Of a stretch of 64,000 bases of DNA, positions 1 to 9,825 are shown one piece after another. A program made the position numbers and the translations under genes. The DNA is taken from assembly GCF_018502625.1 (NCBI RefSeq), contig NZ_CP075566.1, forward strand, positions 2,671,001 through 2,735,000. The letters run 5' to 3'. Under the pieces are notes generated by a model. It was given only the letters and a program-made list of their open reading frames with translations. It searched no databases and was not told where the DNA came from. Source of the DNA: Pseudomonas hormoni. GTDB taxonomy: Bacteria; Pseudomonadota; Gammaproteobacteria; Pseudomonadales; Pseudomonadaceae. Numbering within the stretch: the stretch's first letter is position 1; every line of letters starts with the position of its first letter.

Positions 1-2
1 AC

Positions 3-1127
3 GCCGGCGAACGCGGCAGCCTCTACATTCACTACATCGTCGAACGCCTTGAAGAACGCAACATGCCGCTGGAACTGGCGCTGCTGCCAGTGATTGAAAG
101 CGCCTACAACCCGATGGCCTATTCCCGGGCCGATGCGGTTGGCTTGTGGCAATTCATTCCTTCCACCGGGCGTTATTTCAATCTGCGTCAGACCCGTTTC
201 TATGATGGCCGTCGCGACATCACCGCCTCGACCACCGCCGCAATGGATTACCTGACCCGCCTGCACGACATGTTCAACGGCGATTGGCTGCTGGCCCTGG
301 CAGCCTACAACGCCGGTGAAGGCACGGTCAGCCGGGCCATCGAGCGCAACGAAAGGCTCGGCCTGCCAACCGATTACTGGAACCTGCCACTGCCGGCCGA
401 AACCCAGGCCTATGTGCCGAAGCTGCTGGCCTTGTCGCAAGTGGTGCTGGCGCCGGAAGCCTACGGCGTAAACCTGAATCCGATCGCCAACGAACCGTAC
501 TTCCAGGTCGTCGAAATCAACCAGCGCATGGACCTGTCCAAGGTGGCCGCGGTGGCCAATATCGACGAAGACGAACTGTTCCAGCTCAACCCGGCCTTCA
601 AGCAGCGCACTACCATCGACGGGCCCCAGCACTTGCTGGTGCCGACGTCCAAGGCGCAGCTGCTGACCGCCAGCCTGTCGACCATGCGTCCCGAAGAGTT
701 GATCAGCAAGAAGTCGCTCAAGCCGGTTTTCGAAGGTGCTGATGAATCCGAAATCGCCAGCCTCAAACGCGCCTACCGTGTAAAACGCGGCGACAACCTG
801 GCCGCCATCGCCAAGGCCAACAAGGTCGACGTCAAGGACCTGCAGCGCTGGAACAAAATGACCGGCAAGAACCTCAAGGTCGGCCAGACGCTGGTGATGC
901 AGGAAAAGTCCAAAGGCAGCGCCGGACGCGTCAACACCGTCGTGGCGGCCAATACCAAGACGAAGACCAAGACGCCGCAGACCCAATACAAGGTCCAGCA
1001 AGGTGATTCGCTGTACATCGTGGCCAAGCGTTTCAACGTTGAAATGCAGCACCTCAAGCGCTGGAATCCGCGTGTCGGCCAAGCGCTGAAGCCGGGGCAG
1101 ATGCTGACGGTTGCTTCGCCACACTAA
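3..1127 (+). CDS. mltD: Membrane-bound lytic murein transglycosylase D, C-terminal part (5' end outside window)
   Basis: This is the 3' portion of a lytic transglycosylase that cleaves MurNAc-GlcNAc bonds in periplasmic peptidoglycan to give 1,6-anhydroMurNAc ends. The frame is open from the first bases of the window, so the signal peptide and start lie upstream. The SLT domain shows the family motifs ALLPVIESAYNP, VGLWQFIPSTGR and LALAAYNAGEG; the E of VIESAYNP is the expected catalytic acid. The C-terminus has two clear LysM repeats (YRVKRGDNLAAIAKANKV and YKVQQGDSLYIVAKRFNV), and a degenerate LysM-like segment probably precedes them. It is followed directly by a strong hairpin terminator. 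In P. aeruginosa mltD also neighbours the peptide ABC operon found next here. Confidence 0.95.
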   Translation, partial: AGERGSLYIHYIVERLEERNMPLELALLPVIESAYNPMAYSRADAVGLWQFIPSTGRYFNLRQTRFYDGRRDITASTTAAMDYLTRLHDMFNGDWLLALAAYNAGEGTVSRAIERNERLGLPTDYWNLPLPAETQAYVPKLLALSQVVLAPEAYGVNLNPIANEPYFQVVEINQRMDLSKVAAVANIDEDELFQLNPAFKQRTTIDGPQHLLVPTSKAQLLTASLSTMRPEELISKKSLKPVFEGADESEIASLKRAYRVKRGDNLAAIAKANKVDVKDLQRWNKMTGKNLKVGQTLVMQEKSKGSAGRVNTVVAANTKTKTKTPQTQYKVQQGDSLYIVAKRFNVEMQHLKRWNPRVGQALKPGQMLTVASPH

Positions 1128-1161
1128 AAAGAGCCCCTGACTTCAGGGGCTTTTTTTTCCT
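1127..1161 (+). terminator. Rho-independent terminator of mltD
   Basis: A GC-rich hairpin (AGCCCCTGA, short loop, TCAGGGGCT) is followed by eight T residues immediately after the mltD stop codon. Confidence 0.9.
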
Positions 1162-1178
1162 GCAACCCGGCGGGACAT

Positions 1179-1311
1179 TGTGGCGAGGGAGCTTGCTCCC
1201 GCTGGGTTGCGAAGCAGCCCCAAAACCTGAAACCCGGTGATTTCTGACACGCCCTGTCCGTATGTTTACGACTGCTTCGCAGCCGCGCGAGAGCAAGCTC
1301 CCTCGCCACAA
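1179..1311. repeat. REP doublet (GAGGGAGCTTGCTCCC family)
   Basis: Two inverted copies of the element TGTGGCGAGGGAGCTTGCTC flank a central hairpin region. The rest of the 310-base gap between mltD and the importer operon (1312-1437) should hold the importer promoter, but I see no convincing box. The same REP family recurs at 12366, 21658 (four times in the tandem array), 41804 and 46826. Confidence 0.85.
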
Positions 1312-1437
1312 GTTCTGCGATCCGTCGGACCTTCACCTCACAATTAACCACGCATTAAATCCCCGTCTTTTTCCTGTCCATACAAGCTGTTACTGTACGG
1401 CCCACAAAGCCCAAGCCGCCTGGATCGGATCTCTGAC

Positions 1438-3270
1438 TTGAAGCGTCCCCTCCTCCTGCTCCTGATCAGCCTGGCCTTGAGCTCCCCCGCAAGCGCGACG
1501 ATCAGCGAAAGCCATGGTTATGCGCAGTTCGGCACGCTCAAGTACCCGGCCAGATTTACCCACTTCGACTGGGTCAACCCGCAAGCGCCCAAGGGCGGTA
1601 CGTTGCGGGTGATGGCGTTTGGCACCTTCGATACGCTCAACCCCTACACATTCAAGGGCTCGAGCCCGGTCTCCACCGCGAACTTCCTGCAATACGGCAT
1701 CAATGAGCTGAACGAACCGCTGATGGTCGGCACTGGCCAATACGCACCGTCCGGCGACGAGCCGACGTCCAGTTATGGCCTGATCGCCCAATCGGTGGAA
1801 TACAGCGAAGACCGCAGTTGGGTGGTGTTCAACCTGCGCCCCGAAGCACGGTTTCACGATGGCACGCCGATTACCGCGTACGACGTCGCGTTCTCTTACC
1901 GGTTGCTGCTCAAGGAAGGCCATCCGCAATACCGCACCAATCTTCAGGAAGTGTTGCGGGTGGACGTGCTCAACCCGCAGCGCATCCGTTTTGTTTTCAA
2001 GCGCGCCGGGAATCCGCTGCTGATCCTGCGCCTGGGCGAGTTGCCGGTGCTGCCGCAGCATTACTGGAAAGGTCGCGACTTCAAGGCCACCACCTTCGAG
2101 CCGCCGCTGGGCAGCGGCCCTTATCGCATCACCTCGGTCACGCCCGGGCGCCAGATCGTGTTCGAACGGGTCAAGGATTACTGGGGCAAAGACCTGCCGG
2201 TCAATCGCGGCAAGTACAACTTCGATCGCATGGAAGTCGAGTTCTACCGCGACAGCGACGTCGCGTTCGAAGCGTTCAAGGCCGGCGAGTTCGATATCTA
2301 TATCGAGCATCAGGCGAAGAACTGGGAAAACGGATACAACTTCCCGGCCGTGCGACGGGGCGATGTCATCAAGGCGCAGATCCCGCACCAGATCCCGACC
2401 CAAAGCCAGGGCCTGTTCATGAACACCCGGCGAGCGGCGTTCTCCGACGCCAGGGTCCGTGAAGCGCTGGGGCTGATGTTCGACTTCGAGTGGACCAATC
2501 GCACACTGTTCAGCGGCTCCTATAAACGCGCCATGAGTTACTACCCCAACAGTGAGTTCTCGGCCACTGGCCTTCCGGTCGGTCATGAATGGTTGATGCT
2601 CAAGCCCTACCGGGAGCAATTGCCCGCCAAGCTGCTCACCGAGCCGTTCAGCCTGCCGCAGACCCAAGGGCGCGGCATTCCAAGGGAAACCATGCGCAAG
2701 GCCCTCAGCCTGCTCGCGGAAGCCGGCTGGAAGCTTGACGGCCAACACGTACAGAACGCGGCCGGACAACCGTTGCGCCTGGAAATCCTGCTGGTCAACC
2801 CGAACCTGGAACGCATCCTCCAGCCTTATGTCGAGAACCTCGCCAGCATCGGCATCGATGCCCGGTTGCGCACGGTGGACCGCGCCCAATACAAACAGCG
2901 CCTCGACCAGTTCGATTTCGACATGATCCTGATGACCCTCAACCAGACCCTCAGTCCCGGCCTTGAGCAATGGCAGTATTTCCATTCCAGTCAGGTCGGG
3001 GTCAAGGGCAGTAAAAACTACGCGGGCATCGCCAACCCGGTGGTCGATCATTTACTTGAACAATTGCTCGCCGCCCAGACCCGCGATGAACAGGTTGCCG
3101 CCGGCAAAGCCCTGGACCGCGTGCTGCTGTGGCAGCACTACATCATTCCCAACTGGTACCTCAGTTATCACCGCCTGGCCTACCGCAACCGGTTCGCCTT
3201 TGTCACCACGCCGCCCTACACCCTGGGCCTGAGCGCGTGGTGGCTGAAGTCTTCGGAGAAAGATCGATGA
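1438..3270 (+). CDS. nppA1: Periplasmic oligopeptide-type solute-binding protein, ABC importer (NppA1-like)
   Basis: A 610-residue family 5 extracellular solute-binding protein that would capture peptide-like ligands for the downstream permeases. A signal peptide is visible (KRPLLLLLISLALSSPASA). The start is TTG at 1438, because no ATG or GTG lies ahead of the signal peptide. Motifs typical of the YejA/NppA branch include FDTLNPYTFKG, FHDGTPITAYDVAFSYR and LGSGPYRI. It is the first of five tightly packed genes; its stop overlaps the next start (ATGA). The order of two binding proteins, two permeases, ATPase, then fabI matches the P. aeruginosa operon that imports peptidyl nucleoside antibiotics. 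The ligand here is inferred from that synteny. Confidence 0.88.
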   Translation: MKRPLLLLLISLALSSPASATISESHGYAQFGTLKYPARFTHFDWVNPQAPKGGTLRVMAFGTFDTLNPYTFKGSSPVSTANFLQYGINELNEPLMVGTGQYAPSGDEPTSSYGLIAQSVEYSEDRSWVVFNLRPEARFHDGTPITAYDVAFSYRLLLKEGHPQYRTNLQEVLRVDVLNPQRIRFVFKRAGNPLLILRLGELPVLPQHYWKGRDFKATTFEPPLGSGPYRITSVTPGRQIVFERVKDYWGKDLPVNRGKYNFDRMEVEFYRDSDVAFEAFKAGEFDIYIEHQAKNWENGYNFPAVRRGDVIKAQIPHQIPTQSQGLFMNTRRAAFSDARVREALGLMFDFEWTNRTLFSGSYKRAMSYYPNSEFSATGLPVGHEWLMLKPYREQLPAKLLTEPFSLPQTQGRGIPRETMRKALSLLAEAGWKLDGQHVQNAAGQPLRLEILLVNPNLERILQPYVENLASIGIDARLRTVDRAQYKQRLDQFDFDMILMTLNQTLSPGLEQWQYFHSSQVGVKGSKNYAGIANPVVDHLLEQLLAAQTRDEQVAAGKALDRVLLWQHYIIPNWYLSYHRLAYRNRFAFVTTPPYTLGLSAWWLKSSEKDR

Positions 3271-5108
3271 AACCCGTACGTGCCCTGCTCTTGCAGGCCA
3301 GCGGCCTGTTGTTCGCCGGGCTGGCCTGCGCCGCCCCGCAACATGCCCTGACCTTGTACAACGAGCCGCCGAAATACCCGGCCGACTTCAAGCATTTCGA
3401 CTATGTGAACCCGGATGCGCCCAAAGGCGGAATCTTTCGCCAGGCCGGGTTCGGTGGCTTCGACAGCCTCAACCCGTTCATCAGCAAAGGCGTACCGGCC
3501 GACGATATCAGCCTGATCTACGACACCCTGGCCAAACAAGGCCTGGATGAGCCGTTCACCGAATACGGCTTGGTCGCCGGCAAGATCGAAAAGGCCCCGG
3601 ACAACAGCTGGGTGCGCTTCTACCTGCGCCCCGAAGCGCGTTTCCACGACGGGCACCCAATCCGTGCCGAAGACGTGGTGTTCAGCTTCCAGACCCTGAT
3701 CAAGGACGGCGCCCCGCTGTACCGCGGTTACTACAGCGATGTCGAAGAAGCCGTCGCCGAAGACCCGCTCACCGTGCTGTTCAAGTTCAAGCACAACAAC
3801 AACCGCGAGCTGCCGCTGATCCTCGGCCAGCTGCCGGTACTGCCCAAACATTGGTGGGCGACCCGGGATTTCAACAAGGGCAACCTGGAAATTCCGCTGG
3901 GCAGCGGTCCGTACAAGGTCAGCGAGGTGAAGGCCGGGCGCTCGATTCGCTATGAGCGGGTCAAGGATTACTGGGGCAAGGACCTGCCGGCCAACCGTGG
4001 TTTCTACAACTTCGACGTGATGACCACCGATTATTACCGCGACAACACCGTGGCCCTGGAAGCACTCAAGGCTGGTCAGTTCGATTACTGGCTGGAAATG
4101 AGCGCGAAGAACTGGGCCAACGCCTACAACATCCCGGCGGTCACCGAAGGTCGGCTGAACAAGGAACAGATCCCCAACGGCAACCCGACCGGCATGCAGG
4201 GTTTTGTGTTCAACCTGCGCCGCCCGGTGTTTCAGGACGTGCGCGTGCGCCAGGCACTGACACTGCTGCTGGACTTCGAATGGACCAACAAGCAACTGTT
4301 CAACGGCGCCTATGTGCGCACCCGCAGTTACTTCGAAAACTCGGAAATGGCTGCCACCGGTTTGCCGGATGCCAATCAGCTTGAAATTTTGAATCCGTTC
4401 CGCGGCAAGATCCCGGAGCAAGTGTTCACCGAGGCTTTCCAGAACCCGGTCACCGATGCCAGCGGCATGATCCGCACGCAGCAGCGCAAGGCCTATCAAC
4501 TGCTGCAAGAGGCAGGCTGGCGGATCGTCGACGACAAAATGGTCGACGCCAACGGCAAACCGGTGAACATCGAATTCCTGCTGGCCCAGACCGAATTCGA
4601 GCGGGTGCTGCTGCCGTTCAAGCGCAACCTCAGCGATCTGGGTATCGACCTGGTGATCCGCCGGGTCGACGTTTCGCAGTACATCAACCGCGTTCGTTCA
4701 CGTGACTTTGACATGATCGTCGGCAGCTTCCCGCAGTCCAACTCGCCGGGTAACGAACAGCGTGAATTCTGGATGTCTGCCGCCGCCGACAAACCCGGCA
4801 GCCGCAACTCCATGGGTTTGAAAGACCCGGTGGTGGACCAGTTGGTGGAGCAATTGATAAACGCCGAGTCGCGCAACAGTCTGGTGGCCCACGCCCGCGC
4901 ACTGGACCGCGTGCTGCAATGGGGCTATTACGTGATCCCCAACTGGCACATCAAAACCTGGCGCGTGGCTTACTGGAACCACATCGGCCACCCGAAAATC
5001 TCTCCCAGATACGACATCGGCACGGCCACCTGGTGGATCAAGCCAAACGTGGCACCGGCGATAGAAGTCGAAACCAAACTGCAAGCCGACCCTGTGGGCA
5101 CGGAGTAA
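3267..5108 (+). CDS. nppA2: Second periplasmic solute-binding protein of the importer (NppA2-like)
   Basis: A 613-residue family 5 binding protein, clearly paralogous to the preceding one (shared blocks include FDSLNPFISKG for FDTLNPYTFKG, ERVKDYWGKDLP and LGSGPYKVSEV). The start at 3267 sits inside an ATGA overlap with the upstream stop, and upstream AGAAAGA is a possible ribosome site. The signal peptide is MKPVRALLLQASGLLFAGLA with cleavage near ACA-AP. Two binding proteins sharing one membrane core is the hallmark of npp/yej-type importers and suggests a broadened ligand range. The next gene starts 3 bases after the stop. Confidence 0.88.
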   Translation: MKPVRALLLQASGLLFAGLACAAPQHALTLYNEPPKYPADFKHFDYVNPDAPKGGIFRQAGFGGFDSLNPFISKGVPADDISLIYDTLAKQGLDEPFTEYGLVAGKIEKAPDNSWVRFYLRPEARFHDGHPIRAEDVVFSFQTLIKDGAPLYRGYYSDVEEAVAEDPLTVLFKFKHNNNRELPLILGQLPVLPKHWWATRDFNKGNLEIPLGSGPYKVSEVKAGRSIRYERVKDYWGKDLPANRGFYNFDVMTTDYYRDNTVALEALKAGQFDYWLEMSAKNWANAYNIPAVTEGRLNKEQIPNGNPTGMQGFVFNLRRPVFQDVRVRQALTLLLDFEWTNKQLFNGAYVRTRSYFENSEMAATGLPDANQLEILNPFRGKIPEQVFTEAFQNPVTDASGMIRTQQRKAYQLLQEAGWRIVDDKMVDANGKPVNIEFLLAQTEFERVLLPFKRNLSDLGIDLVIRRVDVSQYINRVRSRDFDMIVGSFPQSNSPGNEQREFWMSAAADKPGSRNSMGLKDPVVDQLVEQLINAESRNSLVAHARALDRVLQWGYYVIPNWHIKTWRVAYWNHIGHPKISPRYDIGTATWWIKPNVAPAIEVETKLQADPVGTE

Positions 5109-5111
5109 TAG

Positions 5112-6185
5112 ATGCTGGCGTATATTTTTCGGCGACTGCTGCTGATCATCCCGACCTTGTTCGGCATCCTGCTGATCAACTTCGTGATCATCCAGGCCGC
5201 CCCCGGTGGGCCGGTGGAGCAGATGATTGCCAAGCTCGAAGGCTTCGAAGGCGCCACCAGCCGCATTGCCGGCGGCGGTGCCGAAGTGTCGGTGGCCGGT
5301 TCCGCCTATCGCGGAGCGCAGGGCCTGGACCCGATGCTGGTCAAGGAAATCGAGCACATGTACGGCTTCGACAAATCGGCGCCGGAACGCTTGTGGATCA
5401 TGGTCAAGAACTACGCCACCCTGGACTTCGGCGACAGCTTCTTCCGCGACGCCAAGGTCATCGACCTGATCAAGGAAAAAATGCCCGTATCGATTTCCCT
5501 CGGGTTGTGGAGCACGCTGATCATGTACCTGGTGTCGATCCCGCTGGGGATCGCCAAGGCCACGCGGCATGGCAGCCACTTCGATGTGTGGACCAGCTCG
5601 GCGATCATCGTCGGCTACGCGATCCCGGCGTTCCTGTTCGCCATCCTGTTGATCGTGGTGTTCGCCGGCGGCAGCTATTTCGACTGGTTCCCGCTACGGG
5701 GACTGACCTCGAACAACTTCGATGAACTGAGCATGGGCGGCAAGGTGCTCGATTACTTCTGGCACCTGGCGTTGCCGGTGACCGCTCTGGTGATCGGTAA
5801 CTTCGCGACCATGACCCTGCTCACCAAAAACAGCTTCCTCGATGAAATCAACAAGCAGTATGTGGTGACGGCGAAAGCCAAAGGCCTGACCAATCACCGC
5901 GTGCTTTACGGGCATGTTTTCCGTAACGCCATGCTGCTGGTGATCGCCGGTTTCCCGTCCGCCTTCATCGGGATTTTCTTCACCGGTTCGTTGTTGGTCG
6001 AGGTGATTTTTTCCCTCGACGGGCTGGGGCTGATGAGTTTCGAAGCCGCGATCAACCGCGATTACCCGGTGGTCTTCGGCACGCTGTTCATCTTTACCCT
6101 GCTGGGGCTGGTGGTGAAACTGATCGGCGATCTCACCTACACCTTTGTCGATCCGCGCATCGATTTCGAAAGCCGGGAGCATTGA
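5112..6185 (+). CDS. nppB: ABC importer inner-membrane permease (NppB/YejB-like)
   Basis: A 357-residue binding-protein-dependent permease. It starts with a classical N-terminal helix ([24 protein letters not shown]), has a periplasmic loop, then a core of about five further helices. The EAA loop ([23 protein letters not shown]) that docks to the ATPase lies near residue 255. The long insert between helices 1 and 2 is typical of the YejB branch. The TGA stop at 6183-6185 is followed one base later by the next ATG. Confidence 0.9.
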   Translation: MLAYIFRRLLLIIPTLFGILLINFVIIQAAPGGPVEQMIAKLEGFEGATSRIAGGGAEVSVAGSAYRGAQGLDPMLVKEIEHMYGFDKSAPERLWIMVKNYATLDFGDSFFRDAKVIDLIKEKMPVSISLGLWSTLIMYLVSIPLGIAKATRHGSHFDVWTSSAIIVGYAIPAFLFAILLIVVFAGGSYFDWFPLRGLTSNNFDELSMGGKVLDYFWHLALPVTALVIGNFATMTLLTKNSFLDEINKQYVVTAKAKGLTNHRVLYGHVFRNAMLLVIAGFPSAFIGIFFTGSLLVEVIFSLDGLGLMSFEAAINRDYPVVFGTLFIFTLLGLVVKLIGDLTYTFVDPRIDFESREH

Positions 6186-6186
6186 G

Positions 6187-7206
6187 ATGAACCTGTCCCC
6201 TCTCAATCGCCGCCGTTTCGAACTGTTCAAGGCCAACAAGCGTGGCTGGTGGTCGCTGTGGCTGTTTCTCGTGCTGTTCGGCCTGAGCCTCGGTGCCGAA
6301 CTGATCGCCAACGACAAACCGCTGGTGGTGCATTACGACAACAGCTGGTACTTCCCGGCGGTCAAGCGTTACCCGGAAACCGCGTTCGGTGGCGAGTTCC
6401 CGCTGGAAGCCAACTACAAGAGCCCGTACATCCGCGAACTGCTCAAGGCCAAGGACGCCTGGGTGCTGTGGGCGCCGATTCCCTACAGTTACCAAAGCAT
6501 CAACTACGACCTGAAAGTCCCGGCCCCGGCGCCACCGTCGGCTGACAACCTATTGGGTACTGACGATCAGGGGCGCGACGTGTTGGCGCGGGTGATTTAT
6601 GGCTTCCGGATTTCGGTGTTGTTCGCGCTGACGCTGACCATTCTCAGCTCGATCATTGGTGTGATTGCGGGCGCCTTGCAGGGTTTCTATGGCGGCTGGG
6701 TGGATCTGGCCGGGCAGCGTTTCCTGGAGATCTGGTCCGGGTTGCCGGTGCTGTATCTGCTGATCATTCTGGCCAGCTTTGTCCAGCCGAATTTCTGGTG
6801 GTTGTTGGGGATCATGCTGCTGTTCTCGTGGATGAGCCTGGTGGACGTGGTGCGTGCCGAGTTCCTGCGTGGGCGTAACCTTGAATACGTGCGCGCCGCC
6901 CGGGCACTGGGCATGCAAAATGGTGCGATCATGTTCCGCCATATCTTGCCCAACGCCATGGTTTCGACCATGACCTTCATGCCATTCATCCTGACCGGCG
7001 CCATCGGCACGCTGACCGCGCTGGACTTCCTGGGTTTCGGTTTGCCGCCCGGCGCACCGTCGCTGGGTGAGCTGGTGGCCCAGGGCAAATCCAACCTGCA
7101 AGCGCCGTGGCTCGGCATGAGCGCGTTTGCGGTGTTGGCGTTGATGTTGAGTTTGCTGGTGTTCATCGGCGAGTCCGCTCGCGATGCCTTCGACCCGAGG
7201 AAGTGA
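6187..7206 (+). CDS. nppC: ABC importer inner-membrane permease (NppC/YejE-like)
   Basis: A 339-residue second permease half. The start at 6187 (MNLSPLNRRRFELFKANKRGW) is preferred over an upstream in-frame ATG that lies inside nppB. Family features are the N-terminal OppC-type helix, the phrase LLGTDDQGRDVLARVIYGFR before the transmembrane core, and an EAA-type loop EYVRAARALGMQNGAIMFRHILPNA. It is expected to form a heterodimer with the NppB-like protein. The next ATG follows the stop after one base. Confidence 0.9.
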   Translation: MNLSPLNRRRFELFKANKRGWWSLWLFLVLFGLSLGAELIANDKPLVVHYDNSWYFPAVKRYPETAFGGEFPLEANYKSPYIRELLKAKDAWVLWAPIPYSYQSINYDLKVPAPAPPSADNLLGTDDQGRDVLARVIYGFRISVLFALTLTILSSIIGVIAGALQGFYGGWVDLAGQRFLEIWSGLPVLYLLIILASFVQPNFWWLLGIMLLFSWMSLVDVVRAEFLRGRNLEYVRAARALGMQNGAIMFRHILPNAMVSTMTFMPFILTGAIGTLTALDFLGFGLPPGAPSLGELVAQGKSNLQAPWLGMSAFAVLALMLSLLVFIGESARDAFDPRK

Positions 7207-7207
7207 A

Positions 7208-8818
7208 ATGAATCAGGACAATCTGATCGAAGTGCGCGACCTGTCCGTCGAATTCGTCGTCGGCGATCGCTGTCAGCGCGTGGTCGAAGGCGTCAGCTTC
7301 GACATCAAGCGCGGCGAAACCCTGGCGCTGGTGGGTGAAAGCGGTTCCGGCAAATCGGTGACCGCGCACTCGATCCTGCGCTTGCTGCCCTACCCGCTCG
7401 CCCGGCATCCGTCCGGCACCATCGAGTATTCCGGGCAAGACCTGCTGAGCCTGAAAGAGAAAACCATCCGCCACATTCGCGGCAACCGGATCGCGATGAT
7501 CTTTCAGGAGCCGATGACTTCGCTCAATCCGCTGCACTCGATCGAGAAGCAGATCAATGAAGTCCTCGGCATCCACAAAGGTTTGATCGGCAAAGTCGCG
7601 ACCAAACGCACGCTGGAGTTGCTGGAGATGGTCGGCATTCCGGAACCCGAGAAGCGCCTGAAAGCCCTGCCCCACGAATTGTCCGGTGGCCAGCGTCAGC
7701 GGGTGATGATCGCTATGGCCCTGGCCAACGAGCCGGAACTGCTGATCGCCGATGAACCGACCACCGCGCTGGACGTGACCGTTCAGCTGAAAATCCTCGA
7801 ATTGCTCAAGGAATTACAGGCCCGCCTGGGCATGGCGTTGCTACTGATCAGTCACGATTTGAACCTTGTACGAAGAATTGCGCATCGCGTATGTGTCATG
7901 CAGCGCGGTTGCATCGTCGAACAGGCATCGTGCGAAGAGTTGTTCCGCGCACCGCAGCATCCGTACACTCGGGAACTGTTGGCAGCGGAGCCCAGCGGCA
8001 AGCCGGCGACCAATGTCATTGGCCCGCCCTTGCTGCAGGTCGAGGACCTGAAAGTCTGGTTCCCGATCAAGAAAGGTTTGCTGAAAAAGACCGTCGACCA
8101 CATCAAAGCGGTGGACGGGATAAACTTCAGCCTCCCTCAGGGGCAGACGCTGGGGATTGTGGGAGAAAGCGGTTCGGGCAAGTCGACACTCGGTCTGGCG
8201 ATTTTGCGGCTGATTGGCAGCAAAGGCGCGATCCGTTTTGAAGGCAAACAGCTAGACTGCCTGACGCAGCAACAGGTTCGGCCACTGCGTCGGGAGATGC
8301 AGGTGGTGTTTCAGGACCCGTTCGGCAGCCTGAGCCCACGGATGTGCGTGAGCCAGATCGTCGGCGAAGGCCTGCGGATCCACAAGATGGGCACCGAGGC
8401 GGAACAGGAACAAGCGATTATTGCGGCACTCAAGGAGGTAGGTCTGGATCCGGAAACCCGGCACCGCTACCCCCACGAATTTTCCGGCGGGCAACGGCAG
8501 AGAATCGCCATTGCCCGGGCATTAGTGCTAAAACCGGCGCTGATATTGCTGGACGAGCCGACATCGGCCCTCGACCGGACAGTGCAGCGCCAAGTGGTGG
8601 AGCTGCTGCGTTCACTGCAAACCAAGTACAACCTGACGTATCTGTTTATCAGCCATGACCTGGCTGTCGTCAAAGCGCTGAGCCACCAGCTGATGGTGGT
8701 CAAGCATGGCCAAGTGGTCGAACAGGGAGACGCGCAAAGTATCTTTGCCGCCCCCCAACATCCGTATACACAGCAGTTGCTGGAAGCCGCTTTCCTGGCA
8801 CCAGCCACTGCGCAATAA
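7208..8818 (+). CDS. nppD: ABC importer ATPase with two fused nucleotide-binding domains (NppD/YejF-like)
   Basis: A 536-residue protein with two complete ABC ATPase domains. Domain 1 has Walker A GESGSGKS, signature LSGGQRQRV, Walker B LLIADEPT and H-loop ISHD. Domain 2 repeats GESGSGKS, FSGGQRQRI, LILLDEPTSALD and ISHD. Fusion of both ATPases in one chain is characteristic of YejF/GsiA-type importers and explains why only one ATPase gene is present. The start at 7208 (MNQDNLIEVRDLSVEF) follows the nppC stop after one base; an upstream ATG lies inside nppC. It is the last gene of the importer; fabI follows after 21 bases. Confidence 0.92.
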   Translation: MNQDNLIEVRDLSVEFVVGDRCQRVVEGVSFDIKRGETLALVGESGSGKSVTAHSILRLLPYPLARHPSGTIEYSGQDLLSLKEKTIRHIRGNRIAMIFQEPMTSLNPLHSIEKQINEVLGIHKGLIGKVATKRTLELLEMVGIPEPEKRLKALPHELSGGQRQRVMIAMALANEPELLIADEPTTALDVTVQLKILELLKELQARLGMALLLISHDLNLVRRIAHRVCVMQRGCIVEQASCEELFRAPQHPYTRELLAAEPSGKPATNVIGPPLLQVEDLKVWFPIKKGLLKKTVDHIKAVDGINFSLPQGQTLGIVGESGSGKSTLGLAILRLIGSKGAIRFEGKQLDCLTQQQVRPLRREMQVVFQDPFGSLSPRMCVSQIVGEGLRIHKMGTEAEQEQAIIAALKEVGLDPETRHRYPHEFSGGQRQRIAIARALVLKPALILLDEPTSALDRTVQRQVVELLRSLQTKYNLTYLFISHDLAVVKALSHQLMVVKHGQVVEQGDAQSIFAAPQHPYTQQLLEAAFLAPATAQ

Positions 8819-8839
8819 CCTGAAAGAGAGGAGCAACAC

Positions 8840-9634
8840 ATGGGTTTTCTCGCCGGTAAGCGCGTACTGATCGTCGGTGTCGCCAGCAAGCTGTCCATCG
8901 CATCCGGCATCGCTGCCGCCATGCATCGCGAGGGCGCTGAGCTTGCCTTCACTTATCAGAACGACAAACTCAAGGGTCGTGTCGAAGAGTTCGCACAAAG
9001 CTGGGGTTCCAACCCTGACCTGTGCTTCCCGTGCGACGTGGCCAGCGATGAAGAAATCGCCAAGGTCTTCGAAGCGCTGAGCAAGAAGTGGGACGGCCTG
9101 GACTGCATCGTGCACTCCGTTGGCTTCGCCCCGGGCGACCAACTGGACGGCGACTTCACCGAAGCCACCACCCGTGAAGGTTTCCGTATCGCTCACGACA
9201 TCAGCGCCTACAGCTTCGTGGCTCTGGCCAAGGCTGGCCGCGAAATGATGAAAGGCCGCAACGGCAGCCTGCTGACCCTGTCGTACCTGGGCGCTGAGCG
9301 CACCATGCCGAACTACAACGTAATGGGCATGGCCAAGGCTTCGCTGGAAGCAGGCGTGCGTTACCTGGCCGGCTCCCTGGGCCCGGACGGCACCCGCGTC
9401 AACTGCGTATCGGCCGGCCCGATCCGCACCCTCGCCGCTTCCGGCATCAAGAACTTCCGCAAGATGCTGGCTGCCAACGAAGCGCAAACCCCGCTGCGTC
9501 GCAACGTCACCATCGACGAAGTCGGCAACGCCGGCGCCTTCCTGTGCTCGGACCTGGCGTCGGGCATCAGCGGTGAAATCATGTACGTGGACGGTGGTTT
9601 CAACACCACGGCCATGGGCAGCCTCGAAGAGTAA
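8840..9634 (+). CDS. fabI: Enoyl-[acyl-carrier-protein] reductase (NADH) FabI
   Basis: A 264-residue SDR-fold enzyme for the last reduction of the type II fatty-acid elongation cycle. Diagnostic features are the FabI-type nucleotide loop [13 protein letters not shown], the catalytic Y-x6-K pair in [14 protein letters not shown] and the substrate loop [25 protein letters not shown] provides a good ribosome site before ATG 8840. It may be read through from the importer operon, since only 21 bases separate them, and it is closed by its own terminator. FabI is the target of triclosan-type inhibitors; no substitution can be judged without an alignment. Confidence 0.97.
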   Translation: MGFLAGKRVLIVGVASKLSIASGIAAAMHREGAELAFTYQNDKLKGRVEEFAQSWGSNPDLCFPCDVASDEEIAKVFEALSKKWDGLDCIVHSVGFAPGDQLDGDFTEATTREGFRIAHDISAYSFVALAKAGREMMKGRNGSLLTLSYLGAERTMPNYNVMGMAKASLEAGVRYLAGSLGPDGTRVNCVSAGPIRTLAASGIKNFRKMLAANEAQTPLRRNVTIDEVGNAGAFLCSDLASGISGEIMYVDGGFNTTAMGSLEE

Positions 9635-9651
9635 TCTTCGGCTCGGCAACT

Positions 9652-9683
9652 AAAAAACCCGCCTCGATAGGCGGGTTTTTTGT
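9652..9683 (+). terminator. Rho-independent terminator of fabI
   Basis: AAAACCCGCC and GGCGGGTTTT form a hairpin around CTCGATA, with a T run, shortly after the fabI stop. Confidence 0.92.
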
Positions 9684-9710
9684 GCCTGCGATTTCAGCCT
9701 TGACGCTGTC

Positions 9711-9816
9711 CCCTGTGGGAGCGAGACCGGCTTGCCGGCGATAGCGGTGTGTCAATCGCCATCAATGTTGACTGATACACCGCTATCGCCGGCAAGCCGG
9801 TCTCGCTCCCACAGGG
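9711..9816. repeat. Large REP palindrome (GGCAAGCCGGTCTCGCTCCC type)
   Basis: Two inverted arms of about 40 bp, effectively perfect, run from CCCTGTGGGAGCGAGACC to GGTCTCGCTCCCACAGGG around a short centre. The element lies between the convergent fabI and lysR genes. Confidence 0.88.
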
Positions 9817-9825
9817 GGTTTGTGG

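Noticed and set aside
1390..3051. 553-codon minus-strand frame over nppA1
   Set aside because: Antisense artefact of codon bias; the plus-strand binding protein has a signal peptide and motifs.
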